In this document: positions 10,992 to 21,399 of the stretch, one piece after another | Numbering within the stretch: position 1 is the first letter of the stretch | How the letters are laid out: every line of letters starts with the position of its first letter | NCBI GenBank assembly: GCA_002205965.3 | Contig: NADL03000483.1 | Location: 1,116,001-1,180,000, forward strand | Direction of reading: 5' to 3' | Source: Kappaphycus alvarezii | Lineage: Eukaryota > Rhodophyta > Florideophyceae > Gigartinales > Solieriaceae | DNA length: 64,000 nt | The notes under the pieces: model-generated | Databases searched by the model: none | What the model saw: the letters and a program-made list of their open reading frames with translations, nothing else | What the model was told of the DNA's origin: nothing | Program-made: the position numbers and the translations under genes

Positions 10992-11366
10992 GGGGCGGGC
11001 ATATCTCGTGGTATGCTCCAGGTAACTTTGCTGGCAAATAGGACTCTCCGTCATCGGTAACCCTCTAAGGTACCCCGGGCCCCAACCAAGCACATCTTTC
11101 AAAAAATTAAAGCACCCAAAAATTTCCCCCTTCTCAAGTACTGCACGGGTACATAGCTTCGTTCCCCAAACTTCAATATCTTTTAACACACGTTTAAGTG
11201 GCCAACTGTCGTATATTTATTGCCATCACTGTATTGTACACTCAGGATTACATAGTACGTCATTTGGGGAATTCAGGGGTTTATTTGGAGGGTATGACCG
11301 CAATAGCAAAATTGCATCAACACTCCGAAAAATCAAGATATTTACTCCAAATGCAGACATTCAGGG
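10992..11366. other. Non-coding spacer with a diverged repeat
   Basis: No gene is seen. The stretch about 11067-11130 resembles 11757-11830 (CGGGCC, CAACC, then T/A-rich TTTCAAA), in the same orientation on both sides of the LINE fragment. Confidence 0.3.
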
Positions 11367-11744
11367 ATGGGAAAAAATGGAGGTATCGATTTCTTTGACC
11401 TGACGTTCGTCAACCCGCTGACGCCATCCCACAGGAGGGTGCAAAAAGTTACTCCGCTCACCTCCGTCAATGCGGCTGTCTCTGCGAAGCATAGAAGATA
11501 TGAATCTTTTATTGCGACCTCCGTGAGAGGTAGGCTCGTGCCTATCCCTACATCTACTATGGGAGATTGGCACCCAGACGCTCATAGGGTGCTAACTGAC
11601 GTCGAGCGGAACGTGGCCGTTAGGGCGATGAAGGACTATGATAACGTCCGAGCGGTACCTACTCAGAGGCACACTGCCGTGGCAATAATTTCCATCGTAG
11701 CTTGTCTGCTGGGCGGTCTTGAGACAGCTTTTAGAGAAATTTAA
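11367..11744 (+). pseudogene. LINE ORF2 C-terminal fragment
   Basis: The 125-residue frame resembles the C-terminal end of the LINE ORF2 at 42.4-42.8 kb. It has a DLTFVNPL strand, corresponding to YDITVSSPF there, then an Ala-rich helix ending AKHRRY. A short strand LVPIPTSTMGDWHPDA follows, matching FVPLAFTRLG, then helices. This is the end of the restriction-like endonuclease region. No reverse transcriptase precedes it, so it is a 5'-truncated copy, the usual fate of LINEs. Similarity is distant, and it belongs to a different subfamily from the other three copies. Confidence 0.5.
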
Positions 11745-12104
11745 TAGGTATTACTGGCCACCTTGAAGGATATTCCGGGCCGCAACCGACCATATTTTTC
11801 AAATATTAATATTGGGCGCAAATTACCCCGAGTTTTTTTTACCATTTTACGAAAACTCGCTGTCAATAAACACTTCATCAAACATAAAAACTTCATCAAA
11901 CATAGCACGTTTCCAGAGTTTTTTTTCTCGATTAGGCCTGCTACGCCCCTGAGGGCGATCTTACTTCTCAAGGACCTCCCGACGATGCTCCTTACATTCG
12001 AAGGCCACAGATCGTAAGTCTTCATTTCTGCCCCACTAATCCCTCGGAGTCCAGAAAGCCAACTCCCTCTCACCACTTCCTCACACACCCATCACTCCCT
12101 CAAA
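11745..12104. other. Spacer downstream of the LINE fragment
   Basis: A/T runs (for example 11832-11840) and no coding frame with a motif. The start of this stretch repeats the sequence type seen at 11067-11130. Confidence 0.25.
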
Positions 12105-12236
12105 ATGAGTCGTGAAAGCAGTACCGTGCCCAAATTGCACAAAATGTTGGTGCCACCGCGAATGTTGGTGCCACCGCGAATGTTGGTGCCACCGCGAATG
12201 TTGGTGCCACCGCGAATGTTGGTGTCAATCGCATAA
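12105..12236 (+). CDS. Short ORF made largely of MLVPPR repeats
   Basis: A 43-codon frame from ATG at 12105 to TAA at 12234-12236. From residue 14 it consists of four copies of Met-Leu-Val-Pro-Pro-Arg and a degenerate fifth, encoded by an 18-bp minisatellite. Another frame through the same DNA reads an Ala-Thr-Ala-Asn-Val-Gly repeat. Whether any of these is translated cannot be judged. No family is recognised. Confidence 0.25.
   Translation: MSRESSTVPKLHKMLVPPRMLVPPRMLVPPRMLVPPRMLVSIA
12143..12232. repeat. 18-bp minisatellite, four perfect copies plus one degenerate
   Basis: AATGTTGGTGCCACCGCG is repeated at 12143, 12161, 12179 and 12197 without a mismatch. The fifth unit at 12215-12232 keeps the first ten bases and then diverges. 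The period is a multiple of three, so all frames stay open through the array. Confidence 0.97.
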
Positions 12237-12425
12237 GCAGCGGAAAATCTCTACTGTAGTGCAACTTGTGCGTTCAACCTAGGCTTAGTGATTGTACACG
12301 ATCTCAAGAACAAGGAGAGCGATGGTGACTATTCTGTGAACGGCCAGGAACCCTAGTTAGAACGCCTCAAGCTCTGGCGCACCGGACATCTCTCGCTCTT
12401 TAAGAACATAAAGGTATTTTATAGA

Positions 12426-13320
12426 TTGGAGTTTGAAGCTCTAATTCAACGTTTATGTCCTACAATTGCACTCGGTGCTCGTTCTGGATTCGACAGAGCT
12501 GCATTCGGAAGACAACCCAAACTGAGGCCGTCAGATCGTCTTTCAGCTTGCATTTTGTATCTCAGGTGCTGGAATGGTCTACGGTGTGAGAGCCGTGGAT
12601 GGATCTATAGCCGAACATCTCTTTACAAAGACATCCTTCATGTTTGCGCAATTATCAATGAGGTCATGGCCGATGAAGTTGCATGGCCTAGTGCGCAACG
12701 GCGAGTACTTCTCCGAACCGGCTTCCGCAACTACCCGGATGTATCGGATATGTTGACGGTACGCTCTGCAAAATAAATAGGCCCAGTGCAAATATACATC
12801 GCTTTTATTACAACGGTAGAAAGCGAATCTACTGCTTTAGCAATGCGGTTGTCATCGACCATTACGGCCTGTTGATTATTGTAGATGCTGGATATGCCGG
12901 CAGCTTTCACGATGAACTCGTTCTAAGGGAGAGTGATCTGGGGCTAACTGGCAAATTTACTTTTCCTTTGCCGAGGAAATCCCGGATCCCGTTGAATTCG
13001 TCCTCTGATATCCTGGTTCCTTGGGACTGGACCACTTCATCCTCGCCGAAGGGAAAATCTCCACGTCGACAGAAATCCGCTGTTGCGAGCTTTCAATAGA
13101 CTATATGAAGGGTACAGGGTAGCCGTAGAATAGGGGGGTCAGGGGATTGAGAACAAGTATCGCCGGTTTATGAAAAATTGTCCGAGCCGATGTACTACAT
13201 TCGCAGTTCTCTTTCATTCAGCACCTATTCTCACCAACTTTACACACCGACACCAGAAGGACTTCGGACACGTTGAAAGCGAAGGGAGTGGGGAAGGAGA
13301 GTTGGCCTTTACTGTAGACC
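12426..13320 (+). pseudogene. PIF/Harbinger DDE transposase, second copy
   Basis: The frame 12426-12776 covers the N-terminal region with RPSDRLSACILYLRCW and WPSAQRR. From about 12750 a second frame reads VDGTLCKINRPS, whose Asp is the first catalytic residue. It continues FYYNGRKRIYCF...VVIDHYGLLIIVDAGYAGSFHDELVLRES, diagnostic of DDE_Tnp_4, with the second Asp in the DAGYAGSFHD block. Further downstream, after shifts, YRVAVE supplies the third acidic residue (about 13120) and a helical end with a His-rich segment follows. The catalytic residues survive; the reading frame does not. Total length about 300 residues, slightly short. Confidence 0.75.
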
Positions 13321-13721
13321 CGCTGCATCCCTAATAAGACGTATGAACTCCTCTTTACTTATGACTCCCTCATTCTTCAACAAAACCAGCATGTGTAGAT
13401 GTCTCTTAGCTTCCTGATTTCAGCGCACGAAGTTGCCAGTCTCTTAAAGTTGCCTTTCCCCCTAGGCATGTCTTGTATACAGCGTTTTGGTCCCTTACCG
13501 CCTCTGTGAGCTCCTTAGATCAGTCGCCACAACCTCCGTCATCTTCACCATTCAGTCGACCACAGTCTTCAGCAGCTCATTTTTTGTTACTGGAACCGAC
13601 ACGGAGGAACGCGGGCCCTTCGTAGTATCATTACTCGTGCTCCCCGAACCTACCTTCCCACGAAACTATAACATCTTCTTTTTGGGATATGTATCGGTCT
13701 GCTTCAATTTGTGAAGCATGT

Positions 13722-14220
13722 CTATGTCTTGCGGTATCGCTTCATCAATCCCCTTCTGTTACAATCAGCCACACCTGTGCCTAAGTCTTGTAGAGCGGCG
13801 CGCAAGGTGTCTTGCAGTGTACGTAAGGTCTCTACTACAAAAAAATACGAGCTGAATTTGCCTTTTCCTGCTGATCTTCCGTGTAGTCCTTGTAAACGGC
13901 TTTCCATACGTCACTAGGGACCTTCTGAACAACACACGTCCACCGCGGAAGTACTTCGCAAAATTCGTTTCATAGCTAGACACTAGGACCACCACGCGTC
14001 CGACCAAATAACTCAAAGCTTCTTCGGAGCACCGTTTTCCTTTGCCTTCCCTACCCTTTCGCTTGCCGCTGGATTGAGCAGAGGATGCGAAGTTCTGCGC
14101 AGCAGCCGACACGGCACGTTGTATGCCAGCCAACGCCGCGCCGTCTACTGCAGCCGACACGGCGCCTTGTACTGGAGCTGATTGCACTGCCGGGACATCG
14201 TCGCAATTCACAAATAGCAT
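13722..14220 (-). pseudogene. Probable Harbinger accessory protein
   Basis: The minus frame 13765-14220 starts with an Ala/Val-rich low-complexity lead, then a basic cluster (SSGKRKGREGKGKR) and a helical part (EEALSYLVGRVVVLVSSYE) consistent with the first helix of a Myb/SANT domain. The overlapping frame 13722-13907 continues the C-terminal part. The convergent position relative to the transposase is the main reason for the call; the sequence alone is not diagnostic. Confidence 0.4.
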
Positions 14221-14235
14221 TTTTCTTAGTCATAC

Positions 14236-14915
14236 ATATGCAACATCAAAGCCCAAGAGACAAGCCGCAGCACAAGCGCGGAGAGAAGGAGATAGTGGTT
14301 CGAGTGAATTTGGGTGAAAGTGGTGAGGGAGAGTTGGAAATAGTGGCGAGAAGTGTGGTGTCCCGGTGTTAGCAATCTGGGGGGAAGGCTACAGCGTTGG
14401 GCAGGTGCGGGTTTTGATCAAAACTCACAACACACTTGTTTTAGTGGTTGTTGTGAGTTTCGGCAAACTCGATGTCTTTCGCTCAGCGAAAATAATTAAG
14501 GAAAATTTGGCGGAAAAACACACGACCGAGGCACTTTGCGGTCAATGTCACTAAATCAACACACATTTACCCCTCCAAATGCGTGAATTCTGCAACTGTA
14601 CGTAGGTTTTCCAAAGAATAGCGTGAAATTAAAAATAAAAGACTCCTATCAAAAGAAATGCGGGACATTTAGTAGATCATGCGATTATTCCGCAAATGGA
14701 CATTGTGGCGCCACGTTCGGGTGGCTAGAGTCAACAGGGCGGGAAACAACAGAATTGCTGACAGCCGAATAAATGAACCACTTCGCATCGCACCACACAA
14801 AACCGCATATGAAACCAACCTCAATATCCGCCCCCTTACCATCACTCCATAGCCCCCACTTCACTCAAGCAAATTAGGCCCCCATCAACTTCTTTCTTCC
14901 GAGAAAGGTTTACAG
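14236..14915. other. Spacer, no gene supported
   Basis: A 62-codon frame at 14366-14554 has no motif. The stretch lies between two Harbinger-type elements and probably contains their ends. Confidence 0.3.
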
Positions 14916-16226
14916 ATGGGCAATGAACCCAACCCACCACCCTCTTCTTCTACGACTCAGGCATCTAGAGCACTCCATCTACTTGCTGATGCAGCAGTTG
15001 TCCGCGAGTACGTCCTAGACGACGACAACTCCAACTGATCAAGGATAGTAATGATGATGAGAATGAAACTCATGCCCGATTTTCGATGCCTTCTACGAAC
15101 AAGGCCCCAGCAAAGCTATTGTCGAAATGACAAATTTGGATACCCAACAGTTAGAAGGTATTTGAATTGGATTTAGGTCGTTTACCGAGGCTGAGTTCTG
15201 CAATGGGAGAGCCCACAAAAACACGCATACCCCGAACGACGTTTTTTAATAACAGTAAGGGTCCTAGAGCACGGATGCCAATGGGATTCTATGGCAAAAA
15301 TATTTGATTTGAGGATTTTTCGTTTGAAAAGCTGCCTGAACTTTTCGGCTTATTTCTGATACGGTGTATGAGCAGTATGTCAAGACCATTCAGAAAATGA
15401 CACTATGGAGTCTATAAACGAGGAAAACAAGCTTTTCAAAAGCCATCAAATTTCCCGATACGCAACAGATGTCACATTACAGCCTTCCTACAGGTCATTA
15501 GGAGCTTTGGTCGAGGGGAAGAGGTTTTTAGCAAAACGCATGGCCAACATGGCTTTAAAGTTGAGTTCAAGTTTCAGTGTTGTCATACGGGATGGAACTA
15601 GGGTTTGATGCTCACGAACCGCGATCAGTTGTCCGATTTGAAAATATTCCAGGGAATGTAATGGTTTCAAAAGAAGATGCTGGGGAGGACACGTGAAGAA
15701 AAAATTGAGGATGAAAGCCCCCTTGTCGACAATACCCTAATCAGTGGGTTTTCTTAGTTGAGAGGGGTATCAAGGGCCCAAGAATTTCTTTTTTGTTCAT
15801 TGTGTTCATCTACGAAGAAGCCGAAGAATGCGTACTCACTCCCGAGTAGGTCGCTGAATTCGTCACATATCAGGTGATCTTGCCTTAGTGAAAACATTTT
15901 TGGTCGTTTATGTTCAATTTGGAATGTTGTTGGGACCAATTCAAATGGCGGAGAGTAAGTACGATTGAATTTTTCGTTTATGTCTTGGCCTTACTAATTT
16001 TCATGTGTTATGCAAGCCGCTTCTTTCGATGATGGACATATGTACCACAAAATTCACAATCTGTGGTACAATATCGCCAGTAGCAGATAGAGAAGCGAAT
16101 ACATTACAGTCCAAGTGCAGGGAAAAGCGCCGTCGCCGCGTTGACATGCAGTCTCGCACAGTGGTGTACGGGATTGGGATGACACTTAATCTCGTAATTT
16201 TTAATAACTATTTGTGCTTCTTTTGA
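14916..16226 (+). pseudogene. Third PIF/Harbinger-like transposase
   Basis: Scattered plus-strand frames read as one transposase. ATG at 14916 opens a Ser/Pro-rich lead. At about 15455-15600 the reading TDVTLQPSYRSLGALVEGKRF followed by a KVEF-type strand matches the first catalytic strand and the E-GK block of Harbinger/ISL2EU-like enzymes. At about 15890-15960 an FGRLCSIWNVV-like strand appears, and at 15990-16080 a LTN-HVL-PL...D-DGH-Y end. At least six frame changes and stops break it. The remnant is much more decayed than the two other copies. The exact superfamily (Harbinger or ISL2EU) is uncertain. Confidence 0.5.
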
Positions 16227-18897
16227 TTGCTTCATATTTATATTGATTATAGTACTGAATAATGATGCTGGGCAATTTATAGACTAAACAGCTTTATCTG
16301 ACTATCAATTCAAGCGCAAATCAAGTTTTCGCTTGATTTGCTGGATCACGACATCTCTCTGTTAATCACATTATTTGTGACAGAGACCTAATACGAAGCA
16401 CTCGTAGTTGCATTAGAGATTGACGATGATTGTGAATAGCAATGGCATACTATTCATCCTCGTTAACTAGAATCAGATCCAGGGCGGCTCCGCTCTACCG
16501 GTGGACTAGTATCTGACACGAAGATGACAAAGAACTACTCCTATCCAGAGCTATTTCCGACAAAATTGCTTTATATCACAGTAGCAATGATGCTATGTAA
16601 GGCAAAAATATCGCAGCTAATGAATCAATCATCTTTTTGACCGCGGCAATCAGACTATGAATCTAAGCCTGGAAGATGCTTACAGTGTATTTACTAACAT
16701 TTGAGCCGACACCGGAACGGCTGTGCACGTCACAGACGAAGATTTCCCAAACCAATCCGTAGCCTAATCAGCAATCAGTCAGAGACCTGCCGAGATTTAA
16801 AGGGCGCATACCGAATTTTAACTCAATTTTAGGTTTACCGCATGTGTCCATAAGGGCCATTAGGCATGAAATAAATAATGCCCCTAAATAACAACTACAT
16901 GAAGAAGCGAAAAGGCGCCAAAAGAAAAATTTTGGAAGGCAAGACTACCATTACAAAAGACAACCCGGCTACCAGAAGCCCTACACGACTCCGATTCTGA
17001 CGAAGATAAATGAAGAAGATGAAACTCAGAGCCGCTTCTTTCGAAACTACTGTAGTCTCAGATGTCCATACAGTGAGAACCCGAATCCGATATACGACCC
17101 TGGTTCATCTATGTCCACTGCAGGAATTGAAAGTGCCTCAAGATTGTGCGACTTCTTACAGATAAAATCGGACATAATGGCTCCCCAGAGAGAACTGATG
17201 CACTGCTGGAGAGAGGAAGGGAAAAAACCAAACTAATCATGGGATCTTGACAAGTAACCGCCCTCGAAGCTGATAATCTACCATGTACGTTCTCGTTCGC
17301 ACTGTTTTCAGACGACTCATCGCTTATAGTTGATCTCGACGTAATTAAACATGGTATCCAGAATTGCATCGCACACAGTCCATTCCTATACATTAAGCGG
17401 CCTTCAGATAATTTCTTGAAGACTTGACTTTGAAGACTTTCAACTTTGAAGACTTTCAAATTTACGTCACTAGCGATCAAAATAAATTACAAAGCCCACT
17501 TCTGAGGTCCATCTATTGAATACGTTCGAAAAATACGTCGCTGTCTTGACCTCCACGAATTTTCTGGTGAAATAGAGATGTAATTTTAGGTTTTCGCGAA
17601 ACGGATTCATAGACTCACGATGCTTCGGCTGAGCAGGTGAAGTCTATATGTCAGAGGGCTGTTATACTCGATGAAGGCATCTTTAGGACATTCAATAAGT
17701 TTAAAACGAACGTGTGTCATCTGCGCACGCGCTATATAACCTTCTATAGCTCTAAATATACTTGTCTCGCATTCAAGAGGCTTTAAACATAGAGATCCAG
17801 TTTTCTTTGCCGTTTGAATAATCGTTGAACAGAAATTGAACTATTGATCATTACGTACCGGTACTTCATTACAGGACGGCACATTGCGCAAGACAAAAAT
17901 ATCGAATCGGTCTCCAGCTTTCTTGATTCACACTGTATTGCGGGACATGTGCACCAGTCGCGCTTTCCACCGAAATGAATACAACAAAGCGAAGCTACGA
18001 TACCCTCTCGATGCTCATCAGATTATCTTTATGGCTAAGCCCACAACCAATCACACAAGAAAGGAATGGTGTAGCGCTAAATCTTGGCTGTCAAGGACAT
18101 AATCAGGAAGCTTTATCTTGATGTTTGCTCACGTATGCCAGATTAGATCGTTACAAGGGCTACATTCCTCTACAATTTCTTCTCAGGGTCGAGTATAACT
18201 AAGCTGTTTCTAGCTGGAGAGAGGGTATCAGCCGTCTATCCTCGGTATCCCCGCGACTTTGGTCCCTCAAGAGCTCCTCAACGCATATACCTAACAATGC
18301 GCAAATGTGCGCTACAATCTGCAATAAAGGTCGACTCCGGCGTACACTTCTTTACAGCCCGCTTATATACCTGGAGACCGCTTGTGGGTATTTTATAAGT
18401 AATCGAAGGGAAATGAACGTGACGAGTGTATTTTTGCTGAAGTAGAGCGAATGTTTCCCTACTATTTTGAAGCGCGACGCATCAAGGACAATAAACCAAT
18501 ATATAGACCACCAATGAGGATAGCATATGAAGACTGACGACTAGCATCACAATCCTTGCTTTCAAGGGAGCTCATGAACTGCTCTGTAAAGGAAGAACTT
18601 TCATATTCCGTGAATGGGGGAGAGATTGATAATAGCATGACGGATCCGGGCCCGCATCCACCGATTGAATGCCTCATGTAAAAGTCAATAACAGAAGGAG
18701 TAAATCCCCTTGTTATGGACACAGGTGCTCATAAAGCAGCGAGACCAAAGGAATAGTACTCGCAGCTGGATAAAGACACAGCGTTGACTACTGATGAACT
18801 TGCGGAACCTAGGAAGGACGCGGCAGAAGAGACTAGCATATTCGATATAGCGGAACCTGATACCGCCCACCAATCCTATGGCTCCGCTGACCGCTGA
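16227..18897. other. Long stretch without an identifiable gene
   Basis: Short broken frames only. Around 16900-17100 a Lys/Arg/Gln/Tyr-rich segment (KRQPGYQKPY type) resembles the tail of a retroelement gag, and near 18700 the reading VMDTGAH resembles a protease active-site triplet. Neither is enough to name an element. The frames at 17884-18102 and 17109-17480 have no motif. I think this is an old retroelement but cannot prove it. Confidence 0.3.
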
Positions 18898-19404
18898 ATG
18901 ACAGCAGAATCCAAACAGCGTGCCGGGAAAACTGCTTTCGATAATAAATCCACAATTCAGGTTGCCAACATCTCCTCCCTGACCAAGAGGCGCAGGCTAA
19001 TCGACACAGCTCACCACGACCTCGACAACGTCCGAAAAGTAAATATCACCGTTTGCCACGTCTCAACCAACATCAACATCGCCTACATGATGGCCATGGA
19101 GCTACGCCGTATCAAGCTAGCCTGCCATACCGCGCGGCTCCGAATCAAACCCACACCGCCCATAGACCCCACCTCCACCAGTCTCCATAACCCCAACACG
19201 ATAACCCAAGGACCAGCCCACGAACTGGCCACCGACGCAATTTTCAAGCGTGATCAATTGTTTTCACCCCGGACTGACAGAAAAACTAAGACACCTATAG
19301 AAAAACGACAACCATACTTGCAAATAACAGAGCAACAAATGCAACATGTCCTCTGGCAGAAGCAATATGAAACCTTGTCAGCTAAAGCTACATACAGAGA
19401 TTAA
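18898..19404 (+). CDS. Unrecognised 168-residue ORF
   Basis: It is the longest open frame in the 16-19.5 kb region. The product is basic and polar, with a Thr/Pro-rich centre (PTPPIDPTSTSLHNPNTI) and a Gln-rich C-terminus (QITEQQMQHVLWQKQY), no membrane segment, and possible helices at both ends. The same frame stays open upstream as far as a TGA just before the ATG. I do not recognise it. It may be the gag-like part of a retroelement or a chance frame. Confidence 0.3.
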   Translation: MTAESKQRAGKTAFDNKSTIQVANISSLTKRRRLIDTAHHDLDNVRKVNITVCHVSTNINIAYMMAMELRRIKLACHTARLRIKPTPPIDPTSTSLHNPNTITQGPAHELATDAIFKRDQLFSPRTDRKTKTPIEKRQPYLQITEQQMQHVLWQKQYETLSAKATYRD

Positions 19405-19469
19405 AAGAAATGAGAAAATGATCTTTACTCATTGCTTATCTTGAGCGTGCATCGACTGACCAACTAATC

Positions 19470-19770
19470 AATTAAGAACTAGCTGGATGGACCAAATCGG
19501 TCGCGCGCAGTGGGGCGTGCGATATGATAGCAATAGCCACCGACGAACACAAAGTGCAACTGATACGCTGGAAGAATCGTCGGCGAATAGTGGCGTCCGA
19601 GGTGTGGCATTTCCTGGCTTCAAGAGGTACAAAATCTTCGATAAATAACACCGTCTCCGGAGAAGAGGCACCGAAAGAGTCCAAAACCAGAGGCTTGAAT
19701 CTTAAACCTGGGTCGCGTGGGGGCATGGAGTGGGGCACAAGGCGCCTTTATAGCCTGTACTGTAGGTATA
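19470..19770 (-). pseudogene. LINE ORF2 extreme C-terminus, separated from its body by an LTR element
   Basis: On minus, the frame 19472-19738 contains LRFKPLVLDSFGASSPE, matching the FVPLAFTRLG segment of the 42.5 kb LINE. It ends with IRRRFFQRISCTLCSSVAIAI and HPASS before the stop. The LINE tail at 35.75 kb ends almost identically (IRRRVYQRLSCILWSSIAVAI, HPVNS), which fixes family and orientation. The rest of this copy lies at 25.65-28.77 kb beyond the LTR element. Confidence 0.75.
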
Positions 19771-20365
19771 TGTAATCTAAGTATGAACAAATTGGCTATG
19801 AAGTTTCCGATTCAACCTGGATTGATCTGAACAACCTGACCTGAACATTTTAACGTGGACATTTCCAGGTTGGCAATTTTGGCTTGATTTTTTGATCTAC
19901 AAATTCAGTTCTCTCAAGGGCCTTCAATGACCGTCCTCACGTGTCGCTACGAAATCGTATCATACCCTCATGCGCGTATGCACTAGGCTGTATCTACAGA
20001 TCAGTTAGAATAGTTAGGTCTAGCTTACCCACAAATACTCAAGTATCGATGATGGAACTTTCTTACTGGCCGAACGGAAGGTTCTGCAAAACTTCCCTCG
20101 GACCAGCCCTAGCTTCAGGGGGTCAAGCTCCTGGGGTCAGCTCCTCGGGGAATAAAACTTCCAACTGACCACTGCAGCTGGAGAACCTCTGCAGAGCCAT
20201 CGCTACAGCGGGATACACATTCTCTGTTTTCCCTCACTCTCCAATTTCCAACGCGGGGATCTTTCCTGCCCTGAATTCCTTTCCTCTCCCCTGTCATGGA
20301 CTACGTGAACGCTATTACGTAATCTACTGTTGTGTTTCTCCGTCTCTCTCCGAGACCAGCAAACA
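19771..20365 (+). repeat. 5' LTR
   Basis: Paired with 25061-25653 at an offset of about 5,290. Over the core (19781-20350) I count two substitutions (19791, 20168) and four one-base homopolymer length differences. The first and last ten bases are more diverged. An AATAAA lies at about 20150. Confidence 0.9.
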
Positions 20366-20427
20366 AAGCGCTTTGATCCCACAGGGAAGTGATCTTGAGA
20401 GAAAAACTTAAGTGAGCAAGTTTAAAT

Positions 20428-21293
20428 ATGTCCAATGACGGTTTCTTTTCTACGATCAATGTGCTCACTTTCAAGAGTGTCACGCAATTTAGCATTTTAG
20501 AGCTTGAAGTTGAGTATATATGCTACGAAGAGAAGGCTAAGGAAGTAAATCTCACTTGCGATGTTGCGAGACAAGTCAAGCCTGCAAGTATTCGCAACTG
20601 GATTCATACAGCTCTTTTGCAAAGCCTGTGCATCTTAGGCCGGATCCCTGAAGCCATGACCATCGAAGTTGCTACGGAAAATAACGTCAAGAAGTGATTC
20701 CAGGATAGGCTTGCGGAAGCCCGCAGGATATTGCAGAGCGCGTTCGTTCCGCCGTCGATAAGGGTAAGTTTTAGCCTTGCAAGATGGATCCGGCTGGTGC
20801 AGCTCTTAATTTCGTCCTGAATGTCGTTTCCGCACTGGATAAGAACAACGCCTTTGAAGTTGTTCAGGACAAGGAGATTTGCAATTCGCCTACTTCGAAG
20901 TAAATCTTAAAGAAAGAACCACCAGAACTTCGTAAACGTATTCGTGACGCCCGAGAGTGCTTGACCGCGGACCAGAAGTCTTATCTCGCTTATTTTCAGG
21001 AACTTTTCAGCGCTGTTGCTGTTGATTTCGCTCAAGTTGAGCTCGCTCGGAGTCGCTTGAAGCGGAATTCCTTCCGCAAGGGCGGCTCATCTCCAAACAA
21101 GGACGATGAAAGGGACAAGATTCCTTCCAAGAAGCAAAAGCAGGATAAGAACCGGAAGCCTGAGAAGGTAAAGCATTCCGACAAAGCCAAATTGACTCAG
21201 CCTTGTTTAAACAAGGAGTGCAAGGAATTCCAACCTTTAAAGTATTGCGAACGACGCCCAGGCATTAGAGGGAACCCTTCGCCGAATATGTGA
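20428..21293 (+). pseudogene. Gag of the Ty3/gypsy element
   Basis: Frames 20428-20697 and 20961-21293 lie where gag is expected, just inside the 5' LTR. The first is an acidic helical segment. The second ends in a Lys-rich stretch (KKQKQDKNRKPEKVKHSDKAK) and a Cys cluster C-x4-C-x7-C at about 21210-21250, in the place of the nucleocapsid zinc knuckle, though the His ligand is not evident. Between them the frame is broken around 20700-20960. Confidence 0.5.
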
Positions 21294-21399
21294 TGGCCAA
21301 GAAGTACAATGGAAAGTATTTCAAAATATGTCGTAGATAATGGGAATGGTGGATCGCAAGGTTTTGCTGCCTCACGTGCAAATGCTAGTCGCGTAGGTA

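Larger units (their letters stand above)
12420..14235. mobile_element. Second PIF/Harbinger element
   Basis: A transposase on plus (12426-13320) converges with a candidate accessory protein on minus (13722-14220), the same two-gene layout as the element at 5.9-8.2 kb but in the opposite overall orientation. The two transposases are not close copies. Element ends were not located. Confidence 0.6.

Noticed and set aside
12143..12232. Repeat array that might suggest a CRISPR
   Set aside because: Units abut without spacers and the setting is eukaryotic; it is a minisatellite.
16900..17100. DIRS-type or Copia gag
   Set aside because: Only compositional similarity; no RT or recombinase motifs could be found nearby.
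18700..18730. VMDTGAH as a retroelement protease active site
   Set aside because: The surrounding strands do not fit an aspartic protease and a stop follows soon; kept only as a hint.
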